DNA from: Gammaproteobacteria bacterium
GTDB lineage: Bacteria > Pseudomonadota > Gammaproteobacteria > Poriferisulfidales > GCA-002705445
Length of the DNA stretch: 64,000 nt
Assembly: GCA_029268385.1 (NCBI GenBank)
Contig: JAQWPG010000001.1
Coordinates: 1 to 64,000 of the forward strand
Direction: 5' to 3'
Below, piece by piece: positions 35,056 through 43,936 of this stretch; the stretch's first letter is position 1, and the number at the start of each line of letters is the position of its first letter. Under the pieces are notes generated by a model. The model had not been told where the DNA came from. It ran no database searches and was given only the letters and a program-made list of their open reading frames with translations. A program made the translations under genes and the position numbers.

Positions 35056-37343
35056 ATTTTTTTAAAAAAGTATCTATAGTTTTATTTCTTTTTAGTATGC
35101 TTCAGAATTCGTATGCAAATGAAAGATTTATTATAGATGATATTATTTTGAAAGGTTTGCAAAGAGTTGATACGGGAACAATTTATGCATATTTACCATT
35201 TGAAGTTGGTGATATTTTTGATACTTCAATGACGCCACAGATAATAAAAACTTTATTTAAATCTAAATTTTTTAATGACATCATAATTGAAAGAAATGAT
35301 AACACTTTAATAATCACTTTTGACGAAAGACCGACCATAGTTGATATTGATTTTGATGGCTTTGAAGGTATAGAGGATGAGCAGCTTGAAAAAATCTTAG
35401 ATGCAGCAAATATTGCATCCGGAAGAATCTATGATAGCTCGGTGTTAGAAAGAATTAAGTCAGAACTAAGAGAGCAAAGTTTTGCTCGCGGTATGTATAG
35501 TGTAGATATAAAAATTGAAGAGACTATGCTCAGTGACAATAGAATTTATTTAAAAGTTTTAGTAAATGAAGGAGTGAGAGCTAAAATTAAACAAATAAAA
35601 ATAGTTGGAAACAAAAAATATTCGGACGACAAACTTAAAAAAGATTTTCAGACAGCTTTGCCAATTTGGTATATGTTTTGGTCAGATAGCGGTGTTTATT
35701 CATCACCAATGTTGACAGCAGACTTAGACAGATTAATAGGATTTTATCAAAATAAAGGTTTTATGGATTTTGCAATTGAATCAACGCAAGTTACATTAAG
35801 TAAAGACAAGACAGAAGTTTATATAACTATAAATATAGTTGAAGGCAAGCAGTATATAGTAAATAAAATTAATGTAGCTGGAAAACTTATAATTCCAATT
35901 GAAGAAATTGTGGATTTGATAGAGATAACCACAGGAGAGTATGTATCAAAAGCAAGCATATTAAAATCCAGTGAAAATATAAAATCAAGATTGAGTGAAG
36001 AGGGTTACGCGTTTTCTAGAATAAATCCAGTCCCCAAAAAATCTGATAAAAATGAAAGTGAAGTGGACATAAGTTTCTATATTGATCCTGGCAATAGAAC
36101 ATATGTAAGAAGAATAAATATAACTGGTAATGTTAGTACACAAGATGAAGTGTATAGAAGAGAAATCAGGCAAATGGAGGGTGGATGGTATTCGGCGAAT
36201 GCAATTAAAATCTCTAAAAATAGATTAAAGAGATTAAATTATGTTGAAGGAGTTAATATTGATGAAGTTAGAGTCCCTGGTTCAGCAAATAAAATTGATT
36301 TAAATGTAGTTATTAAAGAAAAATTGGCTGGTAATTTTAATATCGGGGCTGGTCTTGGTGGCTCAGGTGTTGGTTTTAGTCTGAGCGCGGGAATAGAACA
36401 AGATAATTTTCTTGGTTTAGGAAGTAAAGTATCTTTTAATTTAAACACAGCTAAAACAAGTAAAACATACGCATTTAATTTTTATAATCCTTATCATAAT
36501 ATGGACAATGTTAGCAGAAGCTTTGGCTTTAATATACAAACAACAAATACAGATAATACAGATACAGTATCTGACTATGAGGCAGATAAAATAACTTTAG
36601 AATATAGTTATGGGCTCCCAATGACAGAAGATAATCGTTTTAATTTGTCTCTTAGATATATGAATTGGCAAGTTGAAACAACTACCAGCAGCCCTACGGA
36701 AATTGAAGACTTTGTAAGAGATAATGGAAATGATTTTGATAATTTTTCATTTCTTGTGTCTTATGGTATTGATACTAGAGATAGCTCTAGGTTTACTAGA
36801 TCTGGGTTTAAAACTAGCTTAAGCACAGAAGTTTTTGTTCCAGGAAGTGATTTAGAATATTACAAAGTGAATTTTAAAACAGATTCATATTTCTTGCTAA
36901 ATAAAGAGCGAGACTTGGTATTGAGACTAAAAGGTACGACAAATTATGGTCAGGGTTATGGTGGCACAAGTGGTTTACCATTCTATGATAGGTTCAGAGC
37001 CGGAGGGCCCAAAACAATTAGAGGTTATGAAAAAAACAGCCTATCTCCATATGATTCAACAAACAAACCTATTGGTGGAGATTTTATGGTTGCTGGTACA
37101 GCAGAAATAATTTTTACACCTCCTATTGAGGTAGATAACCTAAGAACCGCATTTTTTGCTGACTTCGGAAGAGCTTATAAAGACTATGATTCATTTGAAT
37201 TTGGTGAATTGAAGGGTTCAGTAGGGCTATCAGTAAAATGGCTATCTCCATTCGGTGGTATAAGTGTAAGTATAAGTACTCCACTAAATAGCGAAGCTGG
37301 TGATAAAACTGAATCGTTTCAGTTCAACCTTGGTACCAATTAG
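35052..37343 (+). CDS. bamA: outer membrane protein assembly factor BamA
   Basis: 763 residues with a signal peptide cut after about residue 22 (SYANE). Five POTRA domains span roughly 25-420, followed by the Omp85 beta-barrel. The barrel motif RGYEKNSLSPY, in place of the commoner VRGF, lies near residue 657, and the protein ends in a beta signal with a terminal FQFNLGTN. BamA folds proteins into the outer membrane. It stands next to the chaperone gene skp and the lipid A genes, the standard outer membrane cluster. Confidence 0.96.
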   Translation: MNFFKKVSIVLFLFSMLQNSYANERFIIDDIILKGLQRVDTGTIYAYLPFEVGDIFDTSMTPQIIKTLFKSKFFNDIIIERNDNTLIITFDERPTIVDIDFDGFEGIEDEQLEKILDAANIASGRIYDSSVLERIKSELREQSFARGMYSVDIKIEETMLSDNRIYLKVLVNEGVRAKIKQIKIVGNKKYSDDKLKKDFQTALPIWYMFWSDSGVYSSPMLTADLDRLIGFYQNKGFMDFAIESTQVTLSKDKTEVYITINIVEGKQYIVNKINVAGKLIIPIEEIVDLIEITTGEYVSKASILKSSENIKSRLSEEGYAFSRINPVPKKSDKNESEVDISFYIDPGNRTYVRRINITGNVSTQDEVYRREIRQMEGGWYSANAIKISKNRLKRLNYVEGVNIDEVRVPGSANKIDLNVVIKEKLAGNFNIGAGLGGSGVGFSLSAGIEQDNFLGLGSKVSFNLNTAKTSKTYAFNFYNPYHNMDNVSRSFGFNIQTTNTDNTDTVSDYEADKITLEYSYGLPMTEDNRFNLSLRYMNWQVETTTSSPTEIEDFVRDNGNDFDNFSFLVSYGIDTRDSSRFTRSGFKTSLSTEVFVPGSDLEYYKVNFKTDSYFLLNKERDLVLRLKGTTNYGQGYGGTSGLPFYDRFRAGGPKTIRGYEKNSLSPYDSTNKPIGGDFMVAGTAEIIFTPPIEVDNLRTAFFADFGRAYKDYDSFEFGELKGSVGLSVKWLSPFGGISVSISTPLNSEAGDKTESFQFNLGTN

Positions 37344-37384
37344 TTTATAATATTAAAATAATTTATTTTATAGGGGTAATAGAT

Positions 37385-37897
37385 ATGAAAAATTTTAAAA
37401 AAATATTTGGTTTAATAACATTAACATTAATGCTTAGTACAGCTAATGCAGCAGACTATAAAATAGGTTATGTAGATATAGCAAAAATACTAAATGAATC
37501 TCCAGCAGCAAAAGGTGCGCAAAAAAAATTAGAACAAGAATTTAGCCCTAGAAATAAGCAACTAGAATCTAAAGCAAAAAAAATTAAAAAACAGAAAGAA
37601 AAACTTCAAAAAGAATCAGATATAATGTCTAAAGATCAAATAGAGTCTTTAAAAAGAAAAATTATGAAATCAGAAAGAGAGCTTCAGCGAGATGCAAATG
37701 AGGCGCAAGAAGATTTTAAATTAAGAAGAAGAGACGAGCTTGGTAAGATTGAAAGTAAATTAAAGGAAGTTATTTTAAAGATTGCCGAAGGCGGTAAATA
37801 TGATCTTATTTTAACAAATGCAGATGTAACGTATGCAAGCGATAACTCAGGTATTAATATTACAGACCAGGTATTAAAAAAATTTAATTCTAAATAA
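37385..37897 (+). CDS. skp: periplasmic chaperone Skp/OmpH family
   Basis: 170 residues. A signal peptide ends near residue 22 (ANAAD). The mature part opens KIGYVDIAKILNESPAAKGA, typical of Skp, then forms a long charged helical arm (about 60-130) and a final beta strand segment. Skp holds unfolded outer membrane proteins on their way to BamA, whose gene lies 41 bases upstream. A short GGGG-containing site precedes the ATG. Confidence 0.93.
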   Translation: MKNFKKIFGLITLTLMLSTANAADYKIGYVDIAKILNESPAAKGAQKKLEQEFSPRNKQLESKAKKIKKQKEKLQKESDIMSKDQIESLKRKIMKSERELQRDANEAQEDFKLRRRDELGKIESKLKEVILKIAEGGKYDLILTNADVTYASDNSGINITDQVLKKFNSK

Positions 37898-37903
37898 AAT
37901 TTT

Positions 37904-38896
37904 GTGAACATTACTTTAAAAAAAATATCAGAAAAATTTAATGTTGAATTTATTGGTGATGGAAGTTATGAAATAAATAATGTTTCTAGTATTGCTAACG
38001 CAAATGAGAATAGCATAATTTTTTTATCAGATAAAAATTTTTTAAAATTTTTAGATGAAACAAAATCAAAAACAGTAGTAACAACAAAAGAACTTTCAAA
38101 ATTTTGCAAAAATAATATTATTGTATGTGATAACCCTTACCTTTTATTTGCAAAAATATCGCAATTAATTAATAAACAAGATAAGTTAATATATAAAATT
38201 CATAGTTCCGTAGTGAGTTACACGAACGATTTAAATAAAGAAATATTAATTGAGCCAAATGTCGTAATTGGTAAAAATGTAACGATTGGAGAAAAATCTT
38301 TTATTGGTACTAATTGTTATATTGGAGATAATGTTAAAATTTCAAGTGGTGCAAAATTATTCCAAAATGTCACTATTTATAGCAATGTCACTATAGGTAG
38401 TAATGTAATTATTCATTCAGGGACCGTTATAGGTTCTGATGGATTTGGTTATGCAAAGGAAAATAATAGCTGGATAAAAATACCCCAAATAGGCGGTGTC
38501 AAAATTGGCAATAATGTAGAAATTGGTTCAAATACTTCTATAGACAGAGGCGCGCTAGACAATACAATAATTGGAGATGGGGTTAAAATAGACAATCAAG
38601 TTCAGATTGCGCATAATGTTCAAATTGGTGAGAACACTGCTATTGCAGGTTGTGTTGGTATTGCTGGAAGCGCAAAGATTGGAAAAAACTGCTCTATTGG
38701 CGGTGGTGCTGGTATTCAAGGACACATTGAAATATGTGATAATACTCAGATAACTGGCATGAGTAAGGTTTCAAGTAATATTAAAAAAGCTGGAGTGTAT
38801 TCATCGGGAACACCGTTGATGTTAAACAAAGAATGGTTAAAAAATGCTGCAAGATTTAAAAAGCTAAATGAATTATTCTTAAAGTATAAAAAATAA
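37904..38896 (+). CDS. lpxD: UDP-3-O-(3-hydroxyacyl)glucosamine N-acyltransferase
   Basis: 330 residues, starting at a GTG. An N-terminal uridine-binding domain is followed by a left-handed beta-helix of hexapeptide repeats ([15 protein letters not shown] and many more) with GSDGFGYA and the catalytic [16 protein letters not shown] (His). It adds the second acyl chain in lipid A synthesis. If GnnA/GnnB act as inferred from this window, its substrate would be the 3-amino analogue. fabZ follows after 20 bases. Confidence 0.95.
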   Translation: MNITLKKISEKFNVEFIGDGSYEINNVSSIANANENSIIFLSDKNFLKFLDETKSKTVVTTKELSKFCKNNIIVCDNPYLLFAKISQLINKQDKLIYKIHSSVVSYTNDLNKEILIEPNVVIGKNVTIGEKSFIGTNCYIGDNVKISSGAKLFQNVTIYSNVTIGSNVIIHSGTVIGSDGFGYAKENNSWIKIPQIGGVKIGNNVEIGSNTSIDRGALDNTIIGDGVKIDNQVQIAHNVQIGENTAIAGCVGIAGSAKIGKNCSIGGGAGIQGHIEICDNTQITGMSKVSSNIKKAGVYSSGTPLMLNKEWLKNAARFKKLNELFLKYKK

Positions 38897-38916
38897 ATAA
38901 AAAATGGAGTTTCGCA

Positions 38917-39375
38917 TTGAAAAATAATGGTGATATTTTAGAGATAATGAATCTCTTACCGCACAGATATCCTTTTCTGCTTGTTGATAAGATTTCGGAA
39001 TTTGAAGATGGTAAATCTATAGTCGCCATTAAAAATGTAAGTTTTAATGAACCATTTTTTAATGGTCATTTTCCAGGTTACCCAGTAATGCCAGGTGTTC
39101 TTATATTAGAATCGTTAGCTCAAGCGTCAGGGTTGTTAGTTTTTAAAACACCAAGTTTGTGTCCTCCAAACGAAAGTTTATATTTATTTGTCGGCATTGA
39201 TAAAGCAAGATTTAAAAAACCTGTAACTCCAGGTGATCAATTAAATCTTAAAGTTGAGCTAAAAAAAAGTAAAGCAGGCTTTGCGATATTTGATGCCTTA
39301 GCAACAGTTGATGGAGAAGTAGCAGCTTCAGCAGAACTTATGTGTGGATTTAAAGAATTACCGCAAAAATTATAG
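38917..39375 (+). CDS. fabZ: 3-hydroxyacyl-[acyl-carrier-protein] dehydratase FabZ
   Basis: 152 residues from a TTG at 38917, which is preceded by GGAG at a good distance; no ATG lies before the first conserved motif. [14 protein letters not shown] and [21 protein letters not shown] carry the catalytic His and Glu of the hot-dog fold. It dehydrates 3-hydroxyacyl-ACP and so competes with LpxA and LpxD for the same acyl-ACP; its place between them is conserved. The first part of the frame upstream of lpxA's real start overlaps its end. Confidence 0.95.
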   Translation: MKNNGDILEIMNLLPHRYPFLLVDKISEFEDGKSIVAIKNVSFNEPFFNGHFPGYPVMPGVLILESLAQASGLLVFKTPSLCPPNESLYLFVGIDKARFKKPVTPGDQLNLKVELKKSKAGFAIFDALATVDGEVAASAELMCGFKELPQKL

Positions 39376-39385
39376 GTTAAATATT

Positions 39386-40177
39386 TTGTCAAAAATACAT
39401 CCAACAGCAATTGTTCATAAATCATCAAGTATAGATACTTCAGTTGAAATTGGACCATATTCAGTAATCGGAGAAAATGTTTCCATTGATAAAAATACTA
39501 TAATTGGACCTCATGTGGTAATTAGTAGTAATTGTGAAATAGGTCAAGATAATAAAATATATCAGTTTGCTTCGATTTCTGAGATACCCCAAGATAAAAA
39601 ATACGAAGGCGAGGATTGCAGATTAATAATAGGGTCAGGAAATACAATACGCGAATATTGCACCATAAATCGTGGAACAAAAGCTGGTGGTAATTCAGTA
39701 ACTAAGGTTGGAGATAATAATTGGATCATGGCATATGTCCATATTGCGCACGATTGTGTAATTGGTAACAATAATGTTATGTCTAATTCAACTTCGTTAG
39801 CAGGCCATGTAATTATGGGAAGTAATATTGTTTTGGCTGGTTATGTATTAGTCCATCAATTTTGTAGGATTGGAGACTACTCTTTTGCGGGTATGGGCGC
39901 AGCATTAAATCAGGATCTTCCGCCATATCTTTTAGCTACAGGAAGTTTTGCAAAAACACATGGTTTAAATAGAGAAGGCTTAAGAAGAAATAATTTTGAT
40001 CAAAAAAAAATTAATACACTTCATAAAGCATATAAGCTTATATTTAGATCTAGTAATAACCCTACGAATACAAATGAATTGGAAAATTTAAGCAAAGAAT
40101 ATGATGAAGTATCATATTTATTAGATTTTATAGAACAAAGCGAAAGAGGTGTGATTCAGTCCTCTAAATCAGATTAA
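39386..40177 (+). CDS. lpxA: UDP-N-acetylglucosamine (or GlcNAc3N) acyltransferase LpxA
   Basis: 263 residues from a TTG at 39386, 10 bases after fabZ; the result opens LSKIHPTAIV as LpxA should. A longer GTG start inside fabZ would add 14 non-conserved residues. It is a left-handed beta-helix with catalytic H122 (HIAHDC). The chain-length 'ruler' residue, G173 in E. coli, aligns without gaps to M170 here (FAGMGAAL), as in Pseudomonas, whose enzyme prefers 10-carbon chains. It performs the first step of lipid A synthesis. It faces lpxB, gnnB and gnnA on the other strand. Confidence 0.94.
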   Translation: MSKIHPTAIVHKSSSIDTSVEIGPYSVIGENVSIDKNTIIGPHVVISSNCEIGQDNKIYQFASISEIPQDKKYEGEDCRLIIGSGNTIREYCTINRGTKAGGNSVTKVGDNNWIMAYVHIAHDCVIGNNNVMSNSTSLAGHVIMGSNIVLAGYVLVHQFCRIGDYSFAGMGAALNQDLPPYLLATGSFAKTHGLNREGLRRNNFDQKKINTLHKAYKLIFRSSNNPTNTNELENLSKEYDEVSYLLDFIEQSERGVIQSSKSD

Positions 40178-40179
40178 CT

Positions 40180-41286
40180 CTAAACTGATTTTTCAACCAA
40201 ACTACTTATGCTAATTTTATAAGTATCATCTAATAATATCTTTTCAACCATACTAATATCATTAATCAAATTATTTCTATAATTTAAATTAGAATTAATT
40301 TTTTCAATCTCATTAGTGATATTATCAGCAGAAGCATCCCCTTGAATAAACTCTTCTACAACTTTTCTCTCTAATATAATATTTACTAAAGAAATAAACT
40401 TTGTTTTAATTAAAAACTTAATTATTAAATATGTTGCGTTTGATAACTTGTAGAATACACACATAGGTATTTTTTTTAATGCGATTTGAAGAGTTATAGT
40501 TCCAGATGCTGCAACGGCAATCTTGCAAGTTTCAATAGTCTTATAAATATTTTCATTGGTAACCACTGAAACATGATTTTTTCCTGAAAAATATTTAGAA
40601 TATATTTTTTTATCTATATTGCTTGATCTAGAAATAAGAAATTTTTCTTCCGGACTCTTTAAATGCATCTTATCAATAATTTTGCTGATTATTGGTAAGT
40701 GATTTTTTACCTCAGATATTCTGCTGCCGGGGAAAAAACCTATATAATTTTTCTTTTTCGAGTAGTCTTTTTTGTAATCTTTATTTTTTACAAGTGGATG
40801 CCCTACATAATGTGATTTAATTCCAAGATTTTTATAGTATTTGTTTTCAAATGGGAAAATCACAGCCATTTCATCAATATAATTTTTTATATTTTTTAGT
40901 CTTTTCTCTCTCCATGCCCAAACTTGTGGGCTGATATAGAAAAGTACCTTAACACCATGCGATTTCGCATATTTAGCTAACTTCATATTAAATTCTTGAT
41001 AATCAATTAACACAAGTAGGTCAGGCTTTATTTCTTTTATAGATTTCTTCATCATGTTTAGTGATTTGAGAAGCTTTGGATATAATTTTAATATCTCAAA
41101 AAAACCTACTACTGATAAGCTTGATGAGTCTAAAAGAAAAGTTGCTTTTGTTTTTTTTACCTTGTTTGAGCCCATGGCAAAAAACTTTAAGTTTTTATTC
41201 CTCGAAAGATCATTGATTATCTCTGCTGCATACATGTCGCCAGACTCTTCACCTGCCACAATTATTATTTTCTTAATTTCACTCAT
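40180..41286 (-). CDS. lpxB: lipid-A-disaccharide synthase
   Basis: 368 residues. IVAGEESGDMYAAEII at the start is the LpxB signature (GEESGD in place of the usual GEASGD); ISPQVWAWREKRLKN and FPGSRISEVKNHLP are also typical of this GT-B glycosyltransferase. It joins two acylated glucosamine units into the lipid A disaccharide. It is the last gene of the gnnA-gnnB-lpxB minus-strand operon, overlapping gnnB by 4 bases, and converges with lpxA with 2 bases between stops. Confidence 0.95.
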   Translation of the reverse strand: MSEIKKIIIVAGEESGDMYAAEIINDLSRNKNLKFFAMGSNKVKKTKATFLLDSSSLSVVGFFEILKLYPKLLKSLNMMKKSIKEIKPDLLVLIDYQEFNMKLAKYAKSHGVKVLFYISPQVWAWREKRLKNIKNYIDEMAVIFPFENKYYKNLGIKSHYVGHPLVKNKDYKKDYSKKKNYIGFFPGSRISEVKNHLPIISKIIDKMHLKSPEEKFLISRSSNIDKKIYSKYFSGKNHVSVVTNENIYKTIETCKIAVAASGTITLQIALKKIPMCVFYKLSNATYLIIKFLIKTKFISLVNIILERKVVEEFIQGDASADNITNEIEKINSNLNYRNNLINDISMVEKILLDDTYKISISSLVEKSV

Positions 41287-42380
41287 TTTATCTTTTTTAT
41301 GGTATCACATACCTTTATTACATTTTCTTCAGAAAGGTGTGGGTACATTGGCAATGAAAGGCATGTATTTGATAAATAATTTGAGTTTATACAATTCTGT
41401 TTGTTGTTAAAGCTATTTTTATATACATTTTGTTTCTCTAAAGAAATAGGATAGTATATTGCCGAGCCTATATTATTTTTTTCTAGTTCTGTTTTTATTA
41501 TATCTCTGTTTTTTGATAAAACTGTATACTGGTGGTACACATGAAAGCCATTTTTAGTTTTCTTTGGTGTGATAATATTTTTGCAGTTATTTAAATTTTC
41601 ATCATAAATTTTTGCTATTTTAGCTCGCATTAGATTAAATTGATCAATATATTTTATCTTAACATTTAATACTGCAGCTTGTATTTCATCAAGTCTACTA
41701 TTGTAACCAATTATGTCATGATGGTACCTTATGGAGCTACCATGATTTCTTAACTTTTTAATAATCTCATATGATTCTTCTGAGTTTGTAACTACCATTC
41801 CACCATCACCATAGCAACCTAAATTTTTTGTAGGATAAAAACTTAAGCAACCGATCTCACCAATACTCCCTGTCCTTTTGCAATTAATACCCGCACCAAA
41901 ACTTTGAGCACAGTCCTCAATAATTTTTATTGAGTCATTATTAATTACATTTTTTATTCTTTCAACATCTACGGGATTTCCAAAAATATGGACAGGTAAA
42001 ATAGCCCTAGTCTTTTTTGTTATCTTTTTTAAAATTTCTTCGCAATTAATATTGTATGTATCCAAATCAATATCGGCAAAAACTGGCTTTGCTCCTACAT
42101 ACATAATTGCTTCAATAGTTGAAATAAAAGTGAATGGCGTAGTTATTACTTCATCTCCTTTTCCTATACCCAATGATCTTAATGCAAAATGCAATGCGTC
42201 TGTGCCAGAATTGCAAGATATTGCATACTTCACGCCAAGATAATCTTTTATATTTTTTTCAATTAAGTCGACATTACTCCCACCAATAAAACTTGTATTA
42301 AAAAAGACTTTTTCTAATTCATTCTGAATTTCATCTCTTAAAAGAGCATACTCATTTTTTAAATCAAACTGTGATATCAT
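41283..42380 (-). CDS. gnnB: DegT/DnrJ/EryC1/StrS aminotransferase, probable GnnB
   Basis: 365 residues of the sugar aminotransferase family. CNSGTDALHFAL contacts PLP, IEDCAQSFGA includes the PLP-binding Asp, and the Schiff-base lysine is K185 in SFYPTKNLG. The family acts on many keto-sugars, so sequence alone would leave the substrate open. Context decides: it overlaps both an oxidoreductase (upstream) and lpxB (downstream) by 4 bases. In Acidithiobacillus ferrooxidans the pair gnnA-gnnB lies between lpxA and lpxB and makes UDP-GlcNAc3N for lipid A. The same role is inferred. Confidence 0.78.
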   Translation of the reverse strand: MISQFDLKNEYALLRDEIQNELEKVFFNTSFIGGSNVDLIEKNIKDYLGVKYAISCNSGTDALHFALRSLGIGKGDEVITTPFTFISTIEAIMYVGAKPVFADIDLDTYNINCEEILKKITKKTRAILPVHIFGNPVDVERIKNVINNDSIKIIEDCAQSFGAGINCKRTGSIGEIGCLSFYPTKNLGCYGDGGMVVTNSEESYEIIKKLRNHGSSIRYHHDIIGYNSRLDEIQAAVLNVKIKYIDQFNLMRAKIAKIYDENLNNCKNIITPKKTKNGFHVYHQYTVLSKNRDIIKTELEKNNIGSAIYYPISLEKQNVYKNSFNNKQNCINSNYLSNTCLSLPMYPHLSEENVIKVCDTIKKIK

Positions 42381-43303
42381 TTTTTTATTAGGTTAGAAAT
42401 TGTTATAGCATATTTTAATGCTTTTATGCCATCAACAGCGTCAACTAAAGGTTTTTTATTTTCTTTAATGCAATTTATAAAACTTTTTACTTCTTCATTT
42501 AGAGGGTCATTTTCTAAAAAGGTGTCTCTAGTTTTTTCAATTTTTTTGTTTTCTTCAACTACTATTTTTTTGTAAGAATCAAGTTTGCAAGCTTGGTAAT
42601 CTAAAGAAAAATATGAATTTTTTTGAAATACTCTCATCTTTCTCTCTATTTTATCACTAATTCTGCTTGCTGAAAGATTACATACACAGCCATTCTCAAA
42701 CTCAACTCTAGCATTTGCAATATCAGTTGTATCTGTTAGAACACTTGCGCCACTAGCTTTAATACTCTTAATATTTGATTTATTTAATGACATCACAATA
42801 TCAAGATCGTGAATCATTAAATCCATAACAACGTTAACTTCAGTACCCCTTATTTTAAATGGTGATATGCGATTACATTCAATAAAAAGTGGATTATTAA
42901 CTTTATCTTTTAATTTGGAAAAAGCTTTATTAAATCTTTCAAGATGACCGATTTGTAGAATGATATCTTTATCTCTTGCTTTTTCTTCAAGCTTTTCAGC
43001 TTCCGCAACATTGCTAGCAAAGGGTTTTTCTATTAAAATATGTTTATTATTTTTTATAAAATAGTCTGCAACTTCGTAGTGCATATCTGTGGGAACAACT
43101 ATACTTACAGCATCAACTTTATCAACAACATCTTTGAAGTTACCATAAGATTTTATACCAAGTTTTCCAGACACTTCCTCTCTTCTTTGTTTATCAGTAT
43201 CCACAAGTGCTATTAAATCAGCATTTTTATTGTTTTTATATTTTTCTGCATGGAATTCTCCAAGATAGCCAATTCCAACTACAGCAACTTTAATTTTATT
43301 CAT
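42377..43303 (-). CDS. gnnA: Gfo/Idh/MocA-family oxidoreductase, probable GnnA
   Basis: 308 residues. An N-terminal NAD-binding fold opens with VAVVGIGYLGEFHAEKY, and EKPFA at 92-96 is the family's conserved lysine motif. It is followed by the alpha/beta substrate domain (VVMDLMIHDLDIVMSL). With GnnB it would oxidise C3 of UDP-GlcNAc and allow amination. It is the first gene of the operon gnnA-gnnB-lpxB (each overlap 4 bases) and is divergent from rnhB. Other sugar substrates remain possible, since the family is broad. Confidence 0.76.
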   Translation of the reverse strand: MNKIKVAVVGIGYLGEFHAEKYKNNKNADLIALVDTDKQRREEVSGKLGIKSYGNFKDVVDKVDAVSIVVPTDMHYEVADYFIKNNKHILIEKPFASNVAEAEKLEEKARDKDIILQIGHLERFNKAFSKLKDKVNNPLFIECNRISPFKIRGTEVNVVMDLMIHDLDIVMSLNKSNIKSIKASGASVLTDTTDIANARVEFENGCVCNLSASRISDKIERKMRVFQKNSYFSLDYQACKLDSYKKIVVEENKKIEKTRDTFLENDPLNEEVKSFINCIKENKKPLVDAVDGIKALKYAITISNLIKK

Positions 43304-43369
43304 GATAAAATATATTTTTCTATCTAGATTACTGATGTATGATAATTACTAATTATTATAATCTAATTT

Positions 43370-43936
43370 ATGAAAAAAAAATATACAATTGTTGGTATAG
43401 ACGAGGCTGGAAGAGGTCCTTTAGCCGGGCCCGTAGTTTCAGCTTCTGTCTCAATAGAAGAAAATCTTCTTCCAAAATTTATTAATGATTCGAAAAAGAT
43501 AAGTGAGAAAAATAGAGAACTTATGTATGAGGAAATTGTAAAAAATGCAACGTATTGCGGAATTGGAATAATTAGCTCAGAAGATATTGATAAAATTAAT
43601 ATTCATAATGCTACTTTACTTTCTATGAAAGAATCATTTCTTAAAATTAAGTGCAAAAACTGCAAAGTCTATGTTGATGGAATTTTTACTCCTGATATTG
43701 ATGCAAAATTACATGCTGTTAAACATGGCGACAGACTTGTTCCAATAATTAGCGCAGCCTCAATAATTGCTAAAGTTACAAGAGATAGAATTATGCTAAG
43801 CATTGATAAAGAATATCCCGAGTATGATTTTAAAAAACATAAAGGGTACCCAACAAAGCATCATATAGAAATGATAAAAAAATATGGTATTTGTAAATAT
43901 CATAGAAAAACTTTCAAACCTATAAAAAATTTATGA
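43370..43936 (+). CDS. rnhB: ribonuclease HII
   Basis: 188 residues. GIDEAGRGPLAGPVVSA (Asp-Glu pair), YVDGIF and the HGDRLVPIISAASIIAKVTRD segment (read in parts) are diagnostic. It removes ribonucleotides from DNA and RNA-DNA hybrids. No Shine-Dalgarno site is visible, and a TATAAT at 43357-43362 lies only 8 bases before the ATG, so the mRNA may be leaderless. dnaE begins 4 bases before its stop. The lpxB-rnhB-dnaE-accA neighbourhood is conserved in gammaproteobacteria. Confidence 0.95.
   Translation: MKKKYTIVGIDEAGRGPLAGPVVSASVSIEENLLPKFINDSKKISEKNRELMYEEIVKNATYCGIGIISSEDIDKINIHNATLLSMKESFLKIKCKNCKVYVDGIFTPDIDAKLHAVKHGDRLVPIISAASIIAKVTRDRIMLSIDKEYPEYDFKKHKGYPTKHHIEMIKKYGICKYHRKTFKPIKNL

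Noticed and set aside
39344-39385. LpxA starting at the GTG inside fabZ
   Set aside because: The extra 14 residues match nothing in LpxA; the TTG at 39386 gives the standard N-terminus.
41283-43303. DegT aminotransferase and Gfo/Idh pair as an O-antigen sugar cassette
   Set aside because: No glycosyltransferase or other sugar-nucleotide gene is adjacent, and the tight overlap with lpxB points to lipid A instead. It is not wholly excluded.
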